Source: Phytomonospora sp040655735 (lineage in GTDB: Bacteria > Actinomycetota > Actinomycetes > Mycobacteriales > Micromonosporaceae). Taken from it: a stretch of 64,000 bases of DNA. Positions 16,043 through 24,610 of this stretch are shown piece after piece. The notes beneath the pieces are model-generated. The model ran no database searches. It was not told where the DNA came from and was given only the letters and a program-made list of their open reading frames with translations. How positions within the stretch are numbered: the stretch's first letter is position 1; the number at the start of each line of letters is the position of its first letter. The translations under genes were made by a program, and so were the position numbers. The DNA lies in assembly GCF_040655735.1 (NCBI RefSeq), contig NZ_JBFAKK010000004.1:248001-312000 (forward strand), read 5' to 3'.

Positions 16043-17679
16043 GGGACGTCCTCCACGAACTGATCATCCCCGCCCTCGACAACGTCAAGGCGTCCGGTGC
16101 TGGCTACATGGCCCGCTGCCCCGCACACGAAGACAGCAAAGCATCCCTCGCGGTCGGACCCGGCAAAGACCAGCCCGTCGTCTTCTACTGCCACGCGGGA
16201 TGCACCTCAGATGCGGTCCTTGCCGAGTTCGGGCTCACATGGGCGGACCTGTCCAACCCGAAGGAGGACAAGCCCTCCAATGTTGACGACTGGACCCCCG
16301 CCGGCCCGGCCATCGCGATCTACGACTACCGCGACGAAGACGGGAGACTCCTGTTCCAGGTGTGCCGAACCGCCGCGAAGGAGTTCCGGCAGCGGGTACC
16401 CGACGCCGCGTCAAAGAAGGGCTGGCGTTGGTCGCTCGGTGACACGCGCCGGGTCCTGTACCGCCTTCAGCAGGTCATCAAGGCCGTAGAGGAAGGCCGC
16501 CAAGTCTGGATCGTCGAGGGCGAGAAAGACGTTCACGCACTCGAAACCGCTGGGATGGTCGCCACGTGCTCGCCTGGTGGTGCCGGGAAGTGGAAGACGG
16601 CCTACACCGAGCACCTACGTGACGCGGTGATTGTGATCGTCGCCGACAAGGACAAGCCCGGGCAGGCACACGCCCGGCAAGTGTGGGACTCGCTGGTTGA
16701 TGTCGCTGACTCCATGCAGATCCTCGAAGCCGCCGAAGGCAAAGACGCCGCAGACCACCTGGGAGCGGGTCTCGGGCTGCACCAGTTCGTGCAGACCCGC
16801 ACCAGCGAGGAACCACCCAAGCCCGAACTAGCAATGGACTTCTGGGACTTCATCCATCAAGCCGACGAGCCGTACAACTGGCTCGTTCCCAACGTCCTTG
16901 AGCGTGGGGACAGGTTGATCCTCACCGGGCCCGAGGGTGGCGGGAAGTCGGTCCTGATGACTCAGCTCGCGGTGACCCTCGCTGCGGGGGTGAACCCGTT
17001 CTTTCACACCGAGACGATCAAGCCCGTGAGAGTCCTCGTCATCGACTGCGAGAACTCCGAACGCCAGTCGCGCCGCAGGTACCGGAAGCTCGCCGAGATC
17101 GTGGTGAAGCAGGGCCGGCGGTTCCCCCCAGGAATGTTGAGGCTCCTGCACCGGCCCGAAGGCATCGACCTCACCAAGCCCACCGACCGTGCATGGCTCA
17201 TGGAACGCGTGATGGCTACACGCCCGGACGTGTTGTTTCTCGGCCCCTTCTATCGCTTGCACAGCGCCAACATCAATGACGAGTTGCCGGCGCGCCAGGT
17301 CGTGTCGGTTCTGGACCAGGTTCGCACCGCAGTCGATTGCGCATTGATCACCGAGGCCCACGCGGGGCACGGCCCGGCAGGTCAGGTCCGGTCACTGCGT
17401 CCGGCGGGTTCGAGTCTGTTGCTGCGGTGGCCTGAGTTCGGGTTCGGTCTGCGCCCCGAAGGTGAACGCCGCCTAGGTGGCCGCCCGATTGATATGCGGG
17501 TCGAGCCGTGGCGTGGCGCTCGCGATGACCGCGCCTGGCCTTCGTACCTGACCTACGGGGATCCGGGTGACTGGCCATGGAAGCCGTCCTTCGGTGTCCC
17601 TGCTGACCCGAGACATGTGGGACCTGTCGTGGATCCCCGCCTGTCCGCTGCTGCCCTCTCGAAAGGAACCCAGCCGTGA
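16039..17679 (+). CDS. primase-helicase (CHC2 zinc + Toprim + RecA/AAA ATPase)
   Basis: 546 aa from the ATG at 16039 (ATGA overlap). The N-terminal zinc-binding primase motif is CPAHEDSKASLAV...YCHAGC. The Toprim-type segment (VWIVEGEKDVHALETAG) lies near residues 155-170. The C-terminal half is a RepA-like hexameric helicase ATPase with Walker A GPEGGGKS at 297-304 and Walker B-like VLFLGPFYRL. It would prime and unwind at the phage fork. The fused arrangement is common in actinophages. Confidence 0.85.
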   Translation: MRDVLHELIIPALDNVKASGAGYMARCPAHEDSKASLAVGPGKDQPVVFYCHAGCTSDAVLAEFGLTWADLSNPKEDKPSNVDDWTPAGPAIAIYDYRDEDGRLLFQVCRTAAKEFRQRVPDAASKKGWRWSLGDTRRVLYRLQQVIKAVEEGRQVWIVEGEKDVHALETAGMVATCSPGGAGKWKTAYTEHLRDAVIVIVADKDKPGQAHARQVWDSLVDVADSMQILEAAEGKDAADHLGAGLGLHQFVQTRTSEEPPKPELAMDFWDFIHQADEPYNWLVPNVLERGDRLILTGPEGGGKSVLMTQLAVTLAAGVNPFFHTETIKPVRVLVIDCENSERQSRRRYRKLAEIVVKQGRRFPPGMLRLLHRPEGIDLTKPTDRAWLMERVMATRPDVLFLGPFYRLHSANINDELPARQVVSVLDQVRTAVDCALITEAHAGHGPAGQVRSLRPAGSSLLLRWPEFGFGLRPEGERRLGGRPIDMRVEPWRGARDDRAWPSYLTYGDPGDWPWKPSFGVPADPRHVGPVVDPRLSAAALSKGTQP

Positions 17680-17945
17680 CCTGTCACGAGTTCGCTATCA
17701 ACCTCCATGACCTGACTGCGGACCAGCATGCCCGCCTCATCAACCTCCTTCAGGAGCTTGGGGAGCTGGTCGACCCGAACCCTCTCGTGTCGTGGCGTGT
17801 TGACCCGGATGGGTGCCTGCACTGCCGGCCGGCCCGCGAGGATCTGCGTCCTCTACCGGCGTTCGAGCGCGCGGTGTTGGGCGGCTTCGTCGCGGAGCAC
17901 ACCGTGAACGGACAGGTGGACATCAACGCCGGGGAGGGACCGTGA
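17676..17945 (+). CDS. hypothetical protein
   Basis: 89 aa; GTGA overlap. The helical N-terminus (TADQHARLINLLQELGELV) is followed by CLHCRPAREDLRPL. It lies between primase-helicase and methyltransferase. Unknown. Confidence 0.6.
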   Translation: MTCHEFAINLHDLTADQHARLINLLQELGELVDPNPLVSWRVDPDGCLHCRPAREDLRPLPAFERAVLGGFVAEHTVNGQVDINAGEGP

Positions 17946-18574
17946 GACTCCTGGACCTGTTTTGCTGCCAGGGCGGTGCGTCCGCCGGCTATGCCCAGGC
18001 GGGCTGGGATGTGACGGGCGTCGATATCGACCCGCAACCCCGCTACCCGTACATGTTCGTTCAGGCCGACGCGATCGAGTACGTGAAGGCCCACGGCCAC
18101 GAGTTCGATGCGATCAGTGCGTCTCCGCCGTGCCAAGCGCATTCGAAGGCGCAGCGGATCATGGGCCGGGAGCATCCGAAGCTGATCGCCCCGGCCCGTG
18201 AGGCTCTGATCGCGACGGGCCGTCCGTGGGTGATCGAGAACGTGGAAGAGGCCCGGCCGGAACTGGTCGACCCGGTGATGCTGTGCGGGGTCATGTTCGG
18301 TTTGAGGACGTACCGGCACCGGTTGTTTGAGACGGGTGGCGGGTTCGCCTTGGACGTGCCGGCGCATCCGTTCCATTCGGTGCGGACGGTGAAGATGGGC
18401 CGGGCTTTGACGGACCGGGATTTCTATCACGCTGTCGGCAACTTCAGTGGGGTGTCTCTGGTGCGTGAGGACATGGGGATGCCGTGGGCGTCGCGTGAGG
18501 GCCTGCGTGAGGCGATTCCGCCGGCGTACGCGGAGTGGATCGGCCGCCAACTCCTTGAGTGGGTGTCCCGGTGA
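17942..18574 (+). CDS. DNA (cytosine-5-)-methyltransferase
   Basis: 210 aa from the GTG at 17942 (GTGA). Motif I is LLDLFCCQGGASAGYAQAG, the catalytic PPC motif IV is SPPCQAHS with Cys64, ENV motif VI is at 99-101, and motif VIII is YRHRLFETG. The target-recognition region is very short, so the enzyme is compact compared with typical 300-400 aa C5 MTases. The C-terminal motifs IX/X are recognisable (IPPAYAEWIG). No cognate restriction enzyme is nearby, so it is an orphan enzyme, probably protecting phage DNA. Confidence 0.85.
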   Translation: MRLLDLFCCQGGASAGYAQAGWDVTGVDIDPQPRYPYMFVQADAIEYVKAHGHEFDAISASPPCQAHSKAQRIMGREHPKLIAPAREALIATGRPWVIENVEEARPELVDPVMLCGVMFGLRTYRHRLFETGGGFALDVPAHPFHSVRTVKMGRALTDRDFYHAVGNFSGVSLVREDMGMPWASREGLREAIPPAYAEWIGRQLLEWVSR

Positions 18575-18681
18575 TCCGTGTGAGCATCCCCGTTAACGCG
18601 CCTGTGTGCCTCATGGGACGTGTATCGGGGTCGGGTGTGGGGCTCGGGTGGGGTCCGGGGCGTAGAGGACCGCTCAGGGGC

Positions 18682-18978
18682 TCAGTCGACGTGGACTCCC
18701 GTGCGCTTCTTTCCACCCATGAGTCGCGCTTGTTCCTCGATGTACTCGCGCCGGAAGATCCATGCGCCGTTCCCGTCCGCGCGCCGTCCTTTGAGCTTTC
18801 CGCCGTCGGCGAGCTTGACGACCATCTGCCGGGACCTGCCGAGGATTTCGGCTGCGCCGGTCGCGGTGACGACTTCGGGCAACAGGTCGTCGGGGTCGGG
18901 TGTGGGCACAGGCATGAGGGTATCGGTCGGGTGGAGTCCGATCGTCCAGAACCGAGTGTCCGTGTGGCTATAACGCAT
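18682..18978 (-). CDS. excisionase/MerR-type HTH protein (leftward)
   Basis: 98 aa; start at 18978 supported by AAGGAG 7 bases upstream. TATGAAEILGRSRQMVVKLAD followed by a wing and WIFRREYIEEQARL is an HTH_17/excisionase-like domain. It is transcribed against the surrounding operon, with an imperfect dyad (19016-19034) in its upstream region. Candidate regulator or recombination directionality factor; unproven. Confidence 0.7.
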   Translation of the reverse strand: MRYSHTDTRFWTIGLHPTDTLMPVPTPDPDDLLPEVVTATGAAEILGRSRQMVVKLADGGKLKGRRADGNGAWIFRREYIEEQARLMGGKKRTGVHVD

Positions 18979-19015
18979 CTAGCTGCTCCTTGAGGTTGCG
19001 TTTCGTCAACCTCAA

Positions 19016-19034
19016 GCGTACGCTAGGGGTACGC
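19016..19034. promoter_or_regulatory. inverted repeat upstream of leftward HTH gene
   Basis: GCGTAC (19016-19021) and GTACGC (19029-19034) flank a 7-base spacer, 38 bases before the HTH start. Possible operator. Confidence 0.4.
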
Positions 19035-19059
19035 CCAAGAACCACCGAAGGAGCCCGCC

Positions 19060-19185
19060 ACGAACAGGCCGAACGAAACGCCCACGGTGATCTTCCACAA
19101 TTCCGCAACTTGCGGATGCCCGATCTGCGCGTTCAACCGCAGGGTCGAGGCCAAGATTCGCGCGAAGTCCGCCCCGAAGACGTAG
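19060..19185 (+). CDS. possible 41-aa zinc-knuckle protein with ACG start
   Basis: A strong ribosome-binding site (GAAGGAG, 19047-19053) is followed at the right distance by ACG, not ATG. The open frame from there reads NRPNETPTVIFHNSATCGCP then ICAFNRRVEAKIRAK and stops at 19185. The CGCPIC motif looks like a genuine small zinc protein. Either ACG is used inefficiently, the start has mutated, or translation begins at the internal GTG. Confidence 0.35.
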   Translation, partial: TNRPNETPTVIFHNSATCGCPICAFNRRVEAKIRAKSAPKT

Positions 19186-19238
19186 ACCACCCCGCCGGGG
19201 CGGACACCCGCCCCAGCCAACCCCGAGAGGAGCCCACG

Positions 19239-19808
19239 ATGGACCCGATGACCCGCTTGACCCGTGACGAGTACATGGATCTGCTGCTGGCCCGACAGGC
19301 TGAGTGGGTCGCCGCGAATCCCCTTGAGGAGGCCGCTGCCGCGACGATCGCCCGCATCAAGGCCGAGTACCCGGATGCGAACCCGCAGATCAACCTGCGC
19401 CACCGGCCGCCGCTGCTGGAGTGGTTTATCTGCGAGGGTGACGAGAACCTCGTGGACATCGCATTTCTGGAGCCCGAGCCGCAGCCGAAGCGGGACCGGA
19501 AGCCGCGCGTCTACCGGTCCGCTGTGTCGCTACGGGATGAACGTAACCGAGTGCAGGCGCAGATGGATGCGATCACCGGTGACGACTGCGGAGATATGGC
19601 GGTCGTGAACCTTTCCCCGAATGCTCGGTCCCGCGCTGCCCGTCGTGCTGGTGTCCGCCGTTTCGCGAAGCTTGACCGTGACCTTCAGCGTTTCACCGAG
19701 TTGAAGCGCCGCCTTGACCGACTGAATGGTCGGATCGCTGCTGCTGAAGCGCGTGAGTCCACTACTACAGATTCTGCCCAGACCTGCCCCGAATGGACTG
19801 CCCGATGA
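19239..19808 (+). CDS. hypothetical protein
   Basis: 189 aa; ATG preceded by GAGAGGAG. Helical N-terminus, a WFICEGDENLVDIAFLEPEP centre, and a C-terminal basic coiled coil (RRFAKLDRDLQRFTELKRRL). No family recognised. It starts a new coupled series after the leftward HTH gene. Confidence 0.65.
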   Translation: MDPMTRLTRDEYMDLLLARQAEWVAANPLEEAAAATIARIKAEYPDANPQINLRHRPPLLEWFICEGDENLVDIAFLEPEPQPKRDRKPRVYRSAVSLRDERNRVQAQMDAITGDDCGDMAVVNLSPNARSRAARRAGVRRFAKLDRDLQRFTELKRRLDRLNGRIAAAEARESTTTDSAQTCPEWTAR

Positions 19809-20077
19809 GCACCGTGAAGCTGACCGCTGACATGACCGGTGAGTACGCCCGGATCCTTGCCGAGGACATCGATGGTGACCTAGGTCGGAAAGACGTATTC
19901 GATGCGCACAGGGAGACGAGCATGTTCGGGGACAAGGAGCAGGTCCCGTCGTCGCACATGTTCGCTCTGTTCCATGTTCACCGGGCGATGTTCGATGTTG
20001 CGTCGGATCTGGGTGGAGTGATCGATTTGTCTCGCATGGATGAAGCCGGTGTCCGGTTCGTGCTGGGGGTGGAGTGA
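19805..20077 (+). CDS. hypothetical protein
   Basis: 90 aa; ATGA overlap. SSHMFALFHVHRAMFDVASD is a probable amphipathic helix. Unknown. Confidence 0.6.
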   Translation: MSTVKLTADMTGEYARILAEDIDGDLGRKDVFDAHRETSMFGDKEQVPSSHMFALFHVHRAMFDVASDLGGVIDLSRMDEAGVRFVLGVE

Positions 20078-20472
20078 TGCAGACCGTCCTGGATGGACTT
20101 GACACGGTTCCGGCCACCGAAGGCGCACCGGAGGTTTCACTTCGTGAGCTGCTGCGGGTCTTGCATCGACAGGGTGTTGTTCTGTCTCGTATCCGGCATG
20201 CGATCCCGCCTCATCACGTGGCTGGCTGGTCCGCATCTGGTGACGGTTGGTATGGGCACGTCTGGCAGTTGTCGGAACTGTTCCGTCCGGAACTGCGCTG
20301 GCAGGTGTTCCTGTCTCGGATGGGGGGCACGTTTGATCATCCGGCGAAGCGGTTGGGCTTCCAGCGCCATGTGACGGTGGGAACTGTGATTGAGGGGCTT
20401 CGAGAGGTTGGCTTCCAGTCCGCCGGAGCTGCCCGGTACACACAGGACGGAGAAGGCAATGGCGCGACCTAG
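20077..20472 (+). CDS. hypothetical protein
   Basis: 131 aa; TGATG coupling. Helical N-terminus SLRELLRVLHRQGVVLSRIR, and HVWQLSELFRPELRWQVFLS in the centre. No recognised motif. Confidence 0.6.
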   Translation: MQTVLDGLDTVPATEGAPEVSLRELLRVLHRQGVVLSRIRHAIPPHHVAGWSASGDGWYGHVWQLSELFRPELRWQVFLSRMGGTFDHPAKRLGFQRHVTVGTVIEGLREVGFQSAGAARYTQDGEGNGAT

Positions 20473-20941
20473 GCCGTGGAGTCCCGGGAAGGGCTTCCAG
20501 GATCTCGACGCGAAGGGCAAGCTGCACAATCGGCTGTGGATCTGGCAGCGCTACGGGAACACCGTCACCCGGTTCGTGGTCGTTGTCTGCGCATGGTCCG
20601 CGTACCCCGCATGGGACGGCGGTGAATGGGCCGAGGACGAACTGTGGACTGTGGATATCCGCAACGACAACAGCATGTTCTACCAGTTGCGTGACAAGCA
20701 GCAGCGGATCGTTCACTTGCTTGACCCGCCAGATGGAGTCCTTGGTGACGATGGACGCCCGTTCTGGGATGGCGTGATCATTGACCGCCGCCCTTTGCCT
20801 GTTGAGCTGGTTCGCCAGCGGGCACGGAATGAGGCTGACTACTGGGTCCGGCGTGACCGTCGGCGTCGGCAGGCGCGGCGTGCTGGCCTGTTGTGGCCGA
20901 CTCGGTTGACCCAAGGCTGGGACTCTCGTACCGCCCTCTAA
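20459..20941 (+). CDS. hypothetical protein
   Basis: 160 aa; ATG at 20459 inside the previous gene (14-base overlap). NRLWIWQRYGNTVTRFVVVV starts a beta-rich region; the C-terminus is very basic (RRDRRRRQARRAG), suggesting nucleic-acid contact. Unknown. Confidence 0.6.
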   Translation: MARPRPWSPGKGFQDLDAKGKLHNRLWIWQRYGNTVTRFVVVVCAWSAYPAWDGGEWAEDELWTVDIRNDNSMFYQLRDKQQRIVHLLDPPDGVLGDDGRPFWDGVIIDRRPLPVELVRQRARNEADYWVRRDRRRRQARRAGLLWPTRLTQGWDSRTAL

Positions 20942-20958
20942 CCCCACGAAGGAGAACC

Positions 20959-21276
20959 ATGTACAAGCACTTCTACGAGGAAATCCCCGCCTACTACGCA
21001 GTCCAGCGAGTCTGGGCTGAGTTCGACCCTGACGGCGAAACTGTCGTGTCGCTCACGATCTCGGAGCTTCCTCCCTTTGAGTACGTGACCGATCCTGTTC
21101 GTTGGGCTGCGGTTGAGGTTCAGGAGTTCCGGTTCACCCGCTCCACCCTCGGTGAGGATTGGGCGCTGAAGCTGAAGAGCCATGCGACCCCGTTTAAGTA
21201 CGACTGGTTCTGCGTCGGTGATTCGCTGCGCAAGGATCTGATGGAGATCGTGGAGCGGGCGCATGCTGCTGAGTGA
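20959..21276 (+). CDS. hypothetical protein
   Basis: 105 aa; ribosome-binding site AAGGAGA. Aromatic-rich alpha/beta protein (HFYEEIPAYYAVQRVWAEFD). It precedes and overlaps the dCTP deaminase gene by 14 bases. Confidence 0.6.
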   Translation: MYKHFYEEIPAYYAVQRVWAEFDPDGETVVSLTISELPPFEYVTDPVRWAAVEVQEFRFTRSTLGEDWALKLKSHATPFKYDWFCVGDSLRKDLMEIVERAHAAE

Positions 21277-21853
21277 CCGTGACTTGCGTGGGGCGGTCGC
21301 TTCCGGCCGCCTCACCCTGGACCCGTGGACACCTGAACTGGTTCAGCCGGCGAGTGTGGATGTGCGTCTGGACAGATGGTTCCGGGTGTTCAACAACTCG
21401 CGGTACACGCACATCGACCCGTCTCAGCGGCAGGACGATCTGACTCAACTCATCGAAATTCAGGAAGGTGATCCTCTTGTTCTTCACCCCGGAGAGTTCG
21501 TTCTCGGGAGCACTCTCGAAACCGTGTCCCTGTCAGCATCGCTCGCCGCTCGCTGCGAAGGTAAAAGCTCCCTCGGTCGTCTCGGGCTCCAGGTTCACTC
21601 GACCGCCGGATGGGTGGACCCGGGCTTCTCAGGACACGTCACGTTGGAATTGAGCAACGTCGCGAACCTGCCGATCACGTTGTGGCCGGGTATGCGGATC
21701 GGGCAGTTGTGTGTGTTCCAGCTCAGCTCCCCGGCAGAACACCCCTACGGCTCGAAGTCCATCGGCTCCCACTACCAGGGTCAAGTCGGCCCGACCCCTT
21801 CAAGGACATATGACGGCTGGCGTGTCTGGCCGACCCGAAAGGAAACGACATGA
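21263..21853 (+). CDS. dcd: dCTP deaminase
   Basis: 196 aa. QPASVDVRLDRWFRVF, EGKSSLGRLGLQVHSTAGWV and DPGFSGHVTLELSNVANLPI, then GMRIGQLCVFQL, are the conserved blocks of the trimeric dCTP deaminase/dUTPase fold. The catalytic Glu is the one in HVTLEL. It converts dCTP to dUTP for thymidylate supply during phage replication; whether it also hydrolyses dUTP cannot be told here. Confidence 0.9.
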   Translation: MLLSDRDLRGAVASGRLTLDPWTPELVQPASVDVRLDRWFRVFNNSRYTHIDPSQRQDDLTQLIEIQEGDPLVLHPGEFVLGSTLETVSLSASLAARCEGKSSLGRLGLQVHSTAGWVDPGFSGHVTLELSNVANLPITLWPGMRIGQLCVFQLSSPAEHPYGSKSIGSHYQGQVGPTPSRTYDGWRVWPTRKETT

Positions 21854-22119
21854 TCAAGCACCCCAACACGACCGTCCAGCACGCCGCTGAGGCCCTTTGG
21901 GCTCGCGACTACAACGGGATCACCTGGGACGCGGACCGCTTCTCTACGACGGCCCGGGAGGGCTACATCGAGGACGCCGCAACGGCGGTCGTGAGTGGCT
22001 ACCGCGAGCGTGCCGAGCACTTCGCCCAGTTCGAGTCGTCGGAGGCTCGCATGTTCACGCAGATCTTCAACGGATGGGCCGACGACATTGAGTCCACCGA
22101 GTGGCGCTCTGCCGGGTAG
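21850..22119 (+). CDS. hypothetical protein
   Basis: 89 aa; ATGA overlap with dcd. Helical; contains ATAVVSGYRERAEHFAQFE. The pattern 'FRERAEHA' recurs in the protein at 22876, suggesting a small paralogous group. Confidence 0.6.
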   Translation: MIKHPNTTVQHAAEALWARDYNGITWDADRFSTTAREGYIEDAATAVVSGYRERAEHFAQFESSEARMFTQIFNGWADDIESTEWRSAG

Positions 22120-22149
22120 GGCCGTCTGGCTCTCAAGGAAGGAACAGAC

Positions 22150-22389
22150 ATGAAGCGATCCGTCACCGTCCACGATGGCGCCTACTCACACGATATTGTG
22201 CCGCCGTCCCTGTTCATTGCACCGACCGAGAGCCGGGTTGGCGTGAAGGGCGACTTCCATGGCCGTGAGTGGCCCGCTGAGGTCCTGTCAGCCGCTGATG
22301 AGTACCTGACTCGGCTCGGCTACATGCGTACCACTGAGTGGACGATGGCGGACCGTGAAGCGTCCGCCGAACTGGAGGAAACGCGATGA
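22150..22389 (+). CDS. hypothetical protein
   Basis: 79 aa; ribosome-binding site AAGGAA. Short beta segment then WPAEVLSAADEYLTRLGYMR. Unknown. Confidence 0.6.
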   Translation: MKRSVTVHDGAYSHDIVPPSLFIAPTESRVGVKGDFHGREWPAEVLSAADEYLTRLGYMRTTEWTMADREASAELEETR

Positions 22390-22592
22390 CTGACCGCCAG
22401 TTCACGGCCGAAGAGAAGGCATGGATGGAGCCCGCGTGGGAGTCGGCGTGGGTCGAGTTCAAGCGCATCGGGTCCGCTTCCACTGTGGAGGAGAACGCCT
22501 GCCGTTGGCGTGTTGCTTCGGCCGCTGTTGAGGGTTTGCTGGACAAGTACGGCCCGTCTGCCGGTATCGCTGAGGAAGGAACCCAGACATGA
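22386..22592 (+). CDS. small hypothetical protein
   Basis: 68 aa; ATGA overlap. All-helical, tryptophan-rich (EEKAWMEPAWESAWVEF). Unknown. Confidence 0.6.
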   Translation: MTDRQFTAEEKAWMEPAWESAWVEFKRIGSASTVEENACRWRVASAAVEGLLDKYGPSAGIAEEGTQT

Positions 22593-22879
22593 GCGGCCGG
22601 GAACGCACCTGCGCCAACTGTGACCACGGCACAGGGCTCAACCCTCACGGTGCGCCCACACAAGACCGTCTCTGCAATGCCTGTGACGTGGCGAAGCGCA
22701 TCGAAGCGGAATGGAAGACCACCCGCTCTCGGTGTTCAACCGCGCTGGAGCGTATGTCCTATGACATTGCATCGAGGTCGGGTGAGGTCTGGCCTGAGGG
22801 GTTCGACCCGGAGAGGGTTCGGGCGTTGCTTTTGATGGCGCACAGGGCTCTCAATGTTTACAAGGCGGTTATCAAGTGA
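22589..22879 (+). CDS. zinc-ribbon-like hypothetical protein
   Basis: 96 aa; ATGA overlap. CANCDHGTGLN...LCNACDVAKR is a CxxC/CxxC zinc ribbon, followed by a helical tail. Confidence 0.6.
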   Translation: MSGRERTCANCDHGTGLNPHGAPTQDRLCNACDVAKRIEAEWKTTRSRCSTALERMSYDIASRSGEVWPEGFDPERVRALLLMAHRALNVYKAVIK

Positions 22880-23217
22880 GTGACCATCCGTCTGTTACTG
22901 CCGCTGTGGATGCAGTGATCGCCCGGGAGTTGCCGTACAACCCTGACGCGGGCTCGAAAGCGACACGGAAGCAGTACACGGCCAAGACAACTACGGCTCT
23001 GGCTGCCGCGTTCCGGGAACGGGCCGAGCATGCCGTTGAGACGTGCGACGTGAAGTGGTTTTCCGACAGCTACGACCCGCTGCTCAGCAAGGTCGGCGTC
23101 GACTGGGGTCCGTGCGTCGAATGCGATGAACTCGCGGACAGGCTCACGAAGTGGGCTGACGAGATCGAGGCCAGCCGTTCCGCCGGCCCCACAGAGGAGA
23201 TCAGCAATGAAGCGTAA
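22876..23217 (+). CDS. hypothetical protein
   Basis: 113 aa; GTGA overlap. Helical, with ALAAAFRERAEHAVETCDVK resembling the protein at 21850 and a CVECDELADRL motif. Confidence 0.6.
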   Translation: MSDHPSVTAAVDAVIARELPYNPDAGSKATRKQYTAKTTTALAAAFRERAEHAVETCDVKWFSDSYDPLLSKVGVDWGPCVECDELADRLTKWADEIEASRSAGPTEEISNEA

Positions 23218-23398
23218 GTGGAACCGGCTCGATTCGAAGGCCAGCCTTGTGCGGGACTTGTACCGGACGGGTCGTGCGGTGGCTGAGGACCCGTGTGGCG
23301 CGTGGGGTGGGTGTGTCCTCCCGGCGGGTCACAACAGGGGTCGTGCGGATATCCCGGAGAACCACATTCAGGCGGAGGAGATCAGCAATGGGAGCTGA
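23207..23398 (+). CDS. small hypothetical protein
   Basis: 63 aa; starts inside the previous gene. Contains CGAWGGCVLPAGHNRGRAD, a Cys/His loop that could bind metal. Both this and the preceding gene end with a GAGATCAGCAATG start context, a local DNA repeat. Confidence 0.55.
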   Translation: MKRKWNRLDSKASLVRDLYRTGRAVAEDPCGAWGGCVLPAGHNRGRADIPENHIQAEEISNGS

Positions 23399-23573
23399 CT
23401 GGGATGCCGCGTTGAGGAACCGGCTCGCGTACGACATGGCGAAGCGAGACGAGGAACGCATTGAGGGCATCACTGCCCTCGCTGATGAGGTCGGGTTCGA
23501 CAGGGACGACATGACGCGTGATGAGTTGCTTGAGCTGGCTCGGTGGATTGAGGGCGAGGACGTCGATGAGTGA
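23388..23573 (+). CDS. small acidic hypothetical protein
   Basis: 61 aa; 11-base overlap with the previous gene. Two helices (RDDMTRDELLELARWIEGED) suggest a SAP-like or LEM-like mini-domain; unproven. Confidence 0.55.
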   Translation: MGADWDAALRNRLAYDMAKRDEERIEGITALADEVGFDRDDMTRDELLELARWIEGEDVDE

Positions 23574-23769
23574 GGTCGAGACCCGCACCAAGACCGAGTG
23601 GGCTGTGTTCATCCCGAGCGCCGATCCGCCACTGAGCATCCTGTGCGTAGATGAAGCCGACGCCCGCCGTGAATTGTGGGTGTTCATCGAGGACCACCCG
23701 GGCGCGTACATCAAGTCGCGGACGATCACAACCACTGTCTCCACTACCCCATGGGAGGAAGTCCAGTGA
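23566..23769 (+). CDS. small hypothetical protein
   Basis: 67 aa; ATG at 23566. Compact alpha/beta (EWAVFIPSADPPLSILCVDE). Unknown. Confidence 0.55.
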   Translation: MSEVETRTKTEWAVFIPSADPPLSILCVDEADARRELWVFIEDHPGAYIKSRTITTTVSTTPWEEVQ

Positions 23770-23972
23770 CCACCGACGCCCACATGGACCGGTTCGTATC
23801 GAACCTCAACGAGCACACCGACGGCCACAACACCGACGTGATCCACGCTCTCGGGCTCTTGGTGGACACGTTGAAGGCGTCTTCGTGTGGCGGGTTCTGG
23901 TGTTGCGCACCGAATGACATCACGTCGAGTTTCCTGCTCGCCGCGAAGGAAAGGCTGGAGGTCCAGCCGTGA
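23766..23972 (+). CDS. small hypothetical protein
   Basis: 68 aa; GTGA overlap. The helical N-terminus is followed by CGGFWCCAPNDITSSF. Unknown. Confidence 0.55.
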   Translation: MTTDAHMDRFVSNLNEHTDGHNTDVIHALGLLVDTLKASSCGGFWCCAPNDITSSFLLAAKERLEVQP

Positions 23973-24220
23973 CCCCGATCGTGTGGCACTACGTGAAGTC
24001 CTTGAAGTGGTCGACGGTCGGGCACAGCGAGAAGCCTGTGGTCCGCATCGTCTGCAACTGCGACCACTCCACAGGGGTCACAGTGTTCCCCGACGATGCC
24101 CCCGAGGCCCGCCACAAGGCACTCACCGAGGTCATTGACGACCACACCCAGCACTGCGAGGACGCGGTTGCTGAGCGGTTCATGAAGCGAATCAGGGCGC
24201 TGGAGTCCCATGATGCCTGA
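23969..24220 (+). CDS. small hypothetical protein
   Basis: 83 aa; GTGA overlap. VVRIVCNCDHSTGVTVFPDD and a later HTQHCEDA may form a C/H metal site. Confidence 0.55.
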   Translation: MTPIVWHYVKSLKWSTVGHSEKPVVRIVCNCDHSTGVTVFPDDAPEARHKALTEVIDDHTQHCEDAVAERFMKRIRALESHDA

Positions 24221-24250
24221 CCTGAACCGCCGGCGAACGAAGGAGACAAC

Positions 24251-24610
24251 ATGACCGCCGCGAACCGGTACGAGATGTCCGGGTCCTACAAGGGCGTGTC
24301 GTACTCGATCGTGCTGGATTCGAACCTCCCGGATGACGAGTGTGACCCGGCTGATGACCTTGGAGGCAAGGTTCTCCAGGCCGTGAAGCGTGCGGTTGAC
24401 GCTCAGGTGAAGGCGATGGAGCCAGTTCCTTTGGTCGCTGACACTCATTACTCGGTCGGGTTGCCCGCGTGCGGGATCCGTGAGTGCACATGGCACACAA
24501 CGGACGTAAGTCGGGTGACGTGCCCAATCTGCCTTGAGTCGCTGTCTCCCGCCCGTGAGCGTGGCACCTATGTAGGAAACACCACTAGCCGTGAACAGGA
24601 GGGGCAGTGA
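24251..24610 (+). CDS. hypothetical protein with zinc motif
   Basis: 119 aa; ribosome-binding site GAAGGAGA. The C-terminal CGIRECTWHTTDVSRVTCPI then CL suggests a zinc ribbon. The N-terminus is beta-rich. Confidence 0.6.
   Translation: MTAANRYEMSGSYKGVSYSIVLDSNLPDDECDPADDLGGKVLQAVKRAVDAQVKAMEPVPLVADTHYSVGLPACGIRECTWHTTDVSRVTCPICLESLSPARERGTYVGNTTSREQEGQ

Noticed and set aside
18571..18993. Rightward frame starting VIRVSIPVNAPV after the methyltransferase
   Set aside because: Most of it is antisense to the leftward HTH gene, which has a good ribosome-binding site and clear HTH.
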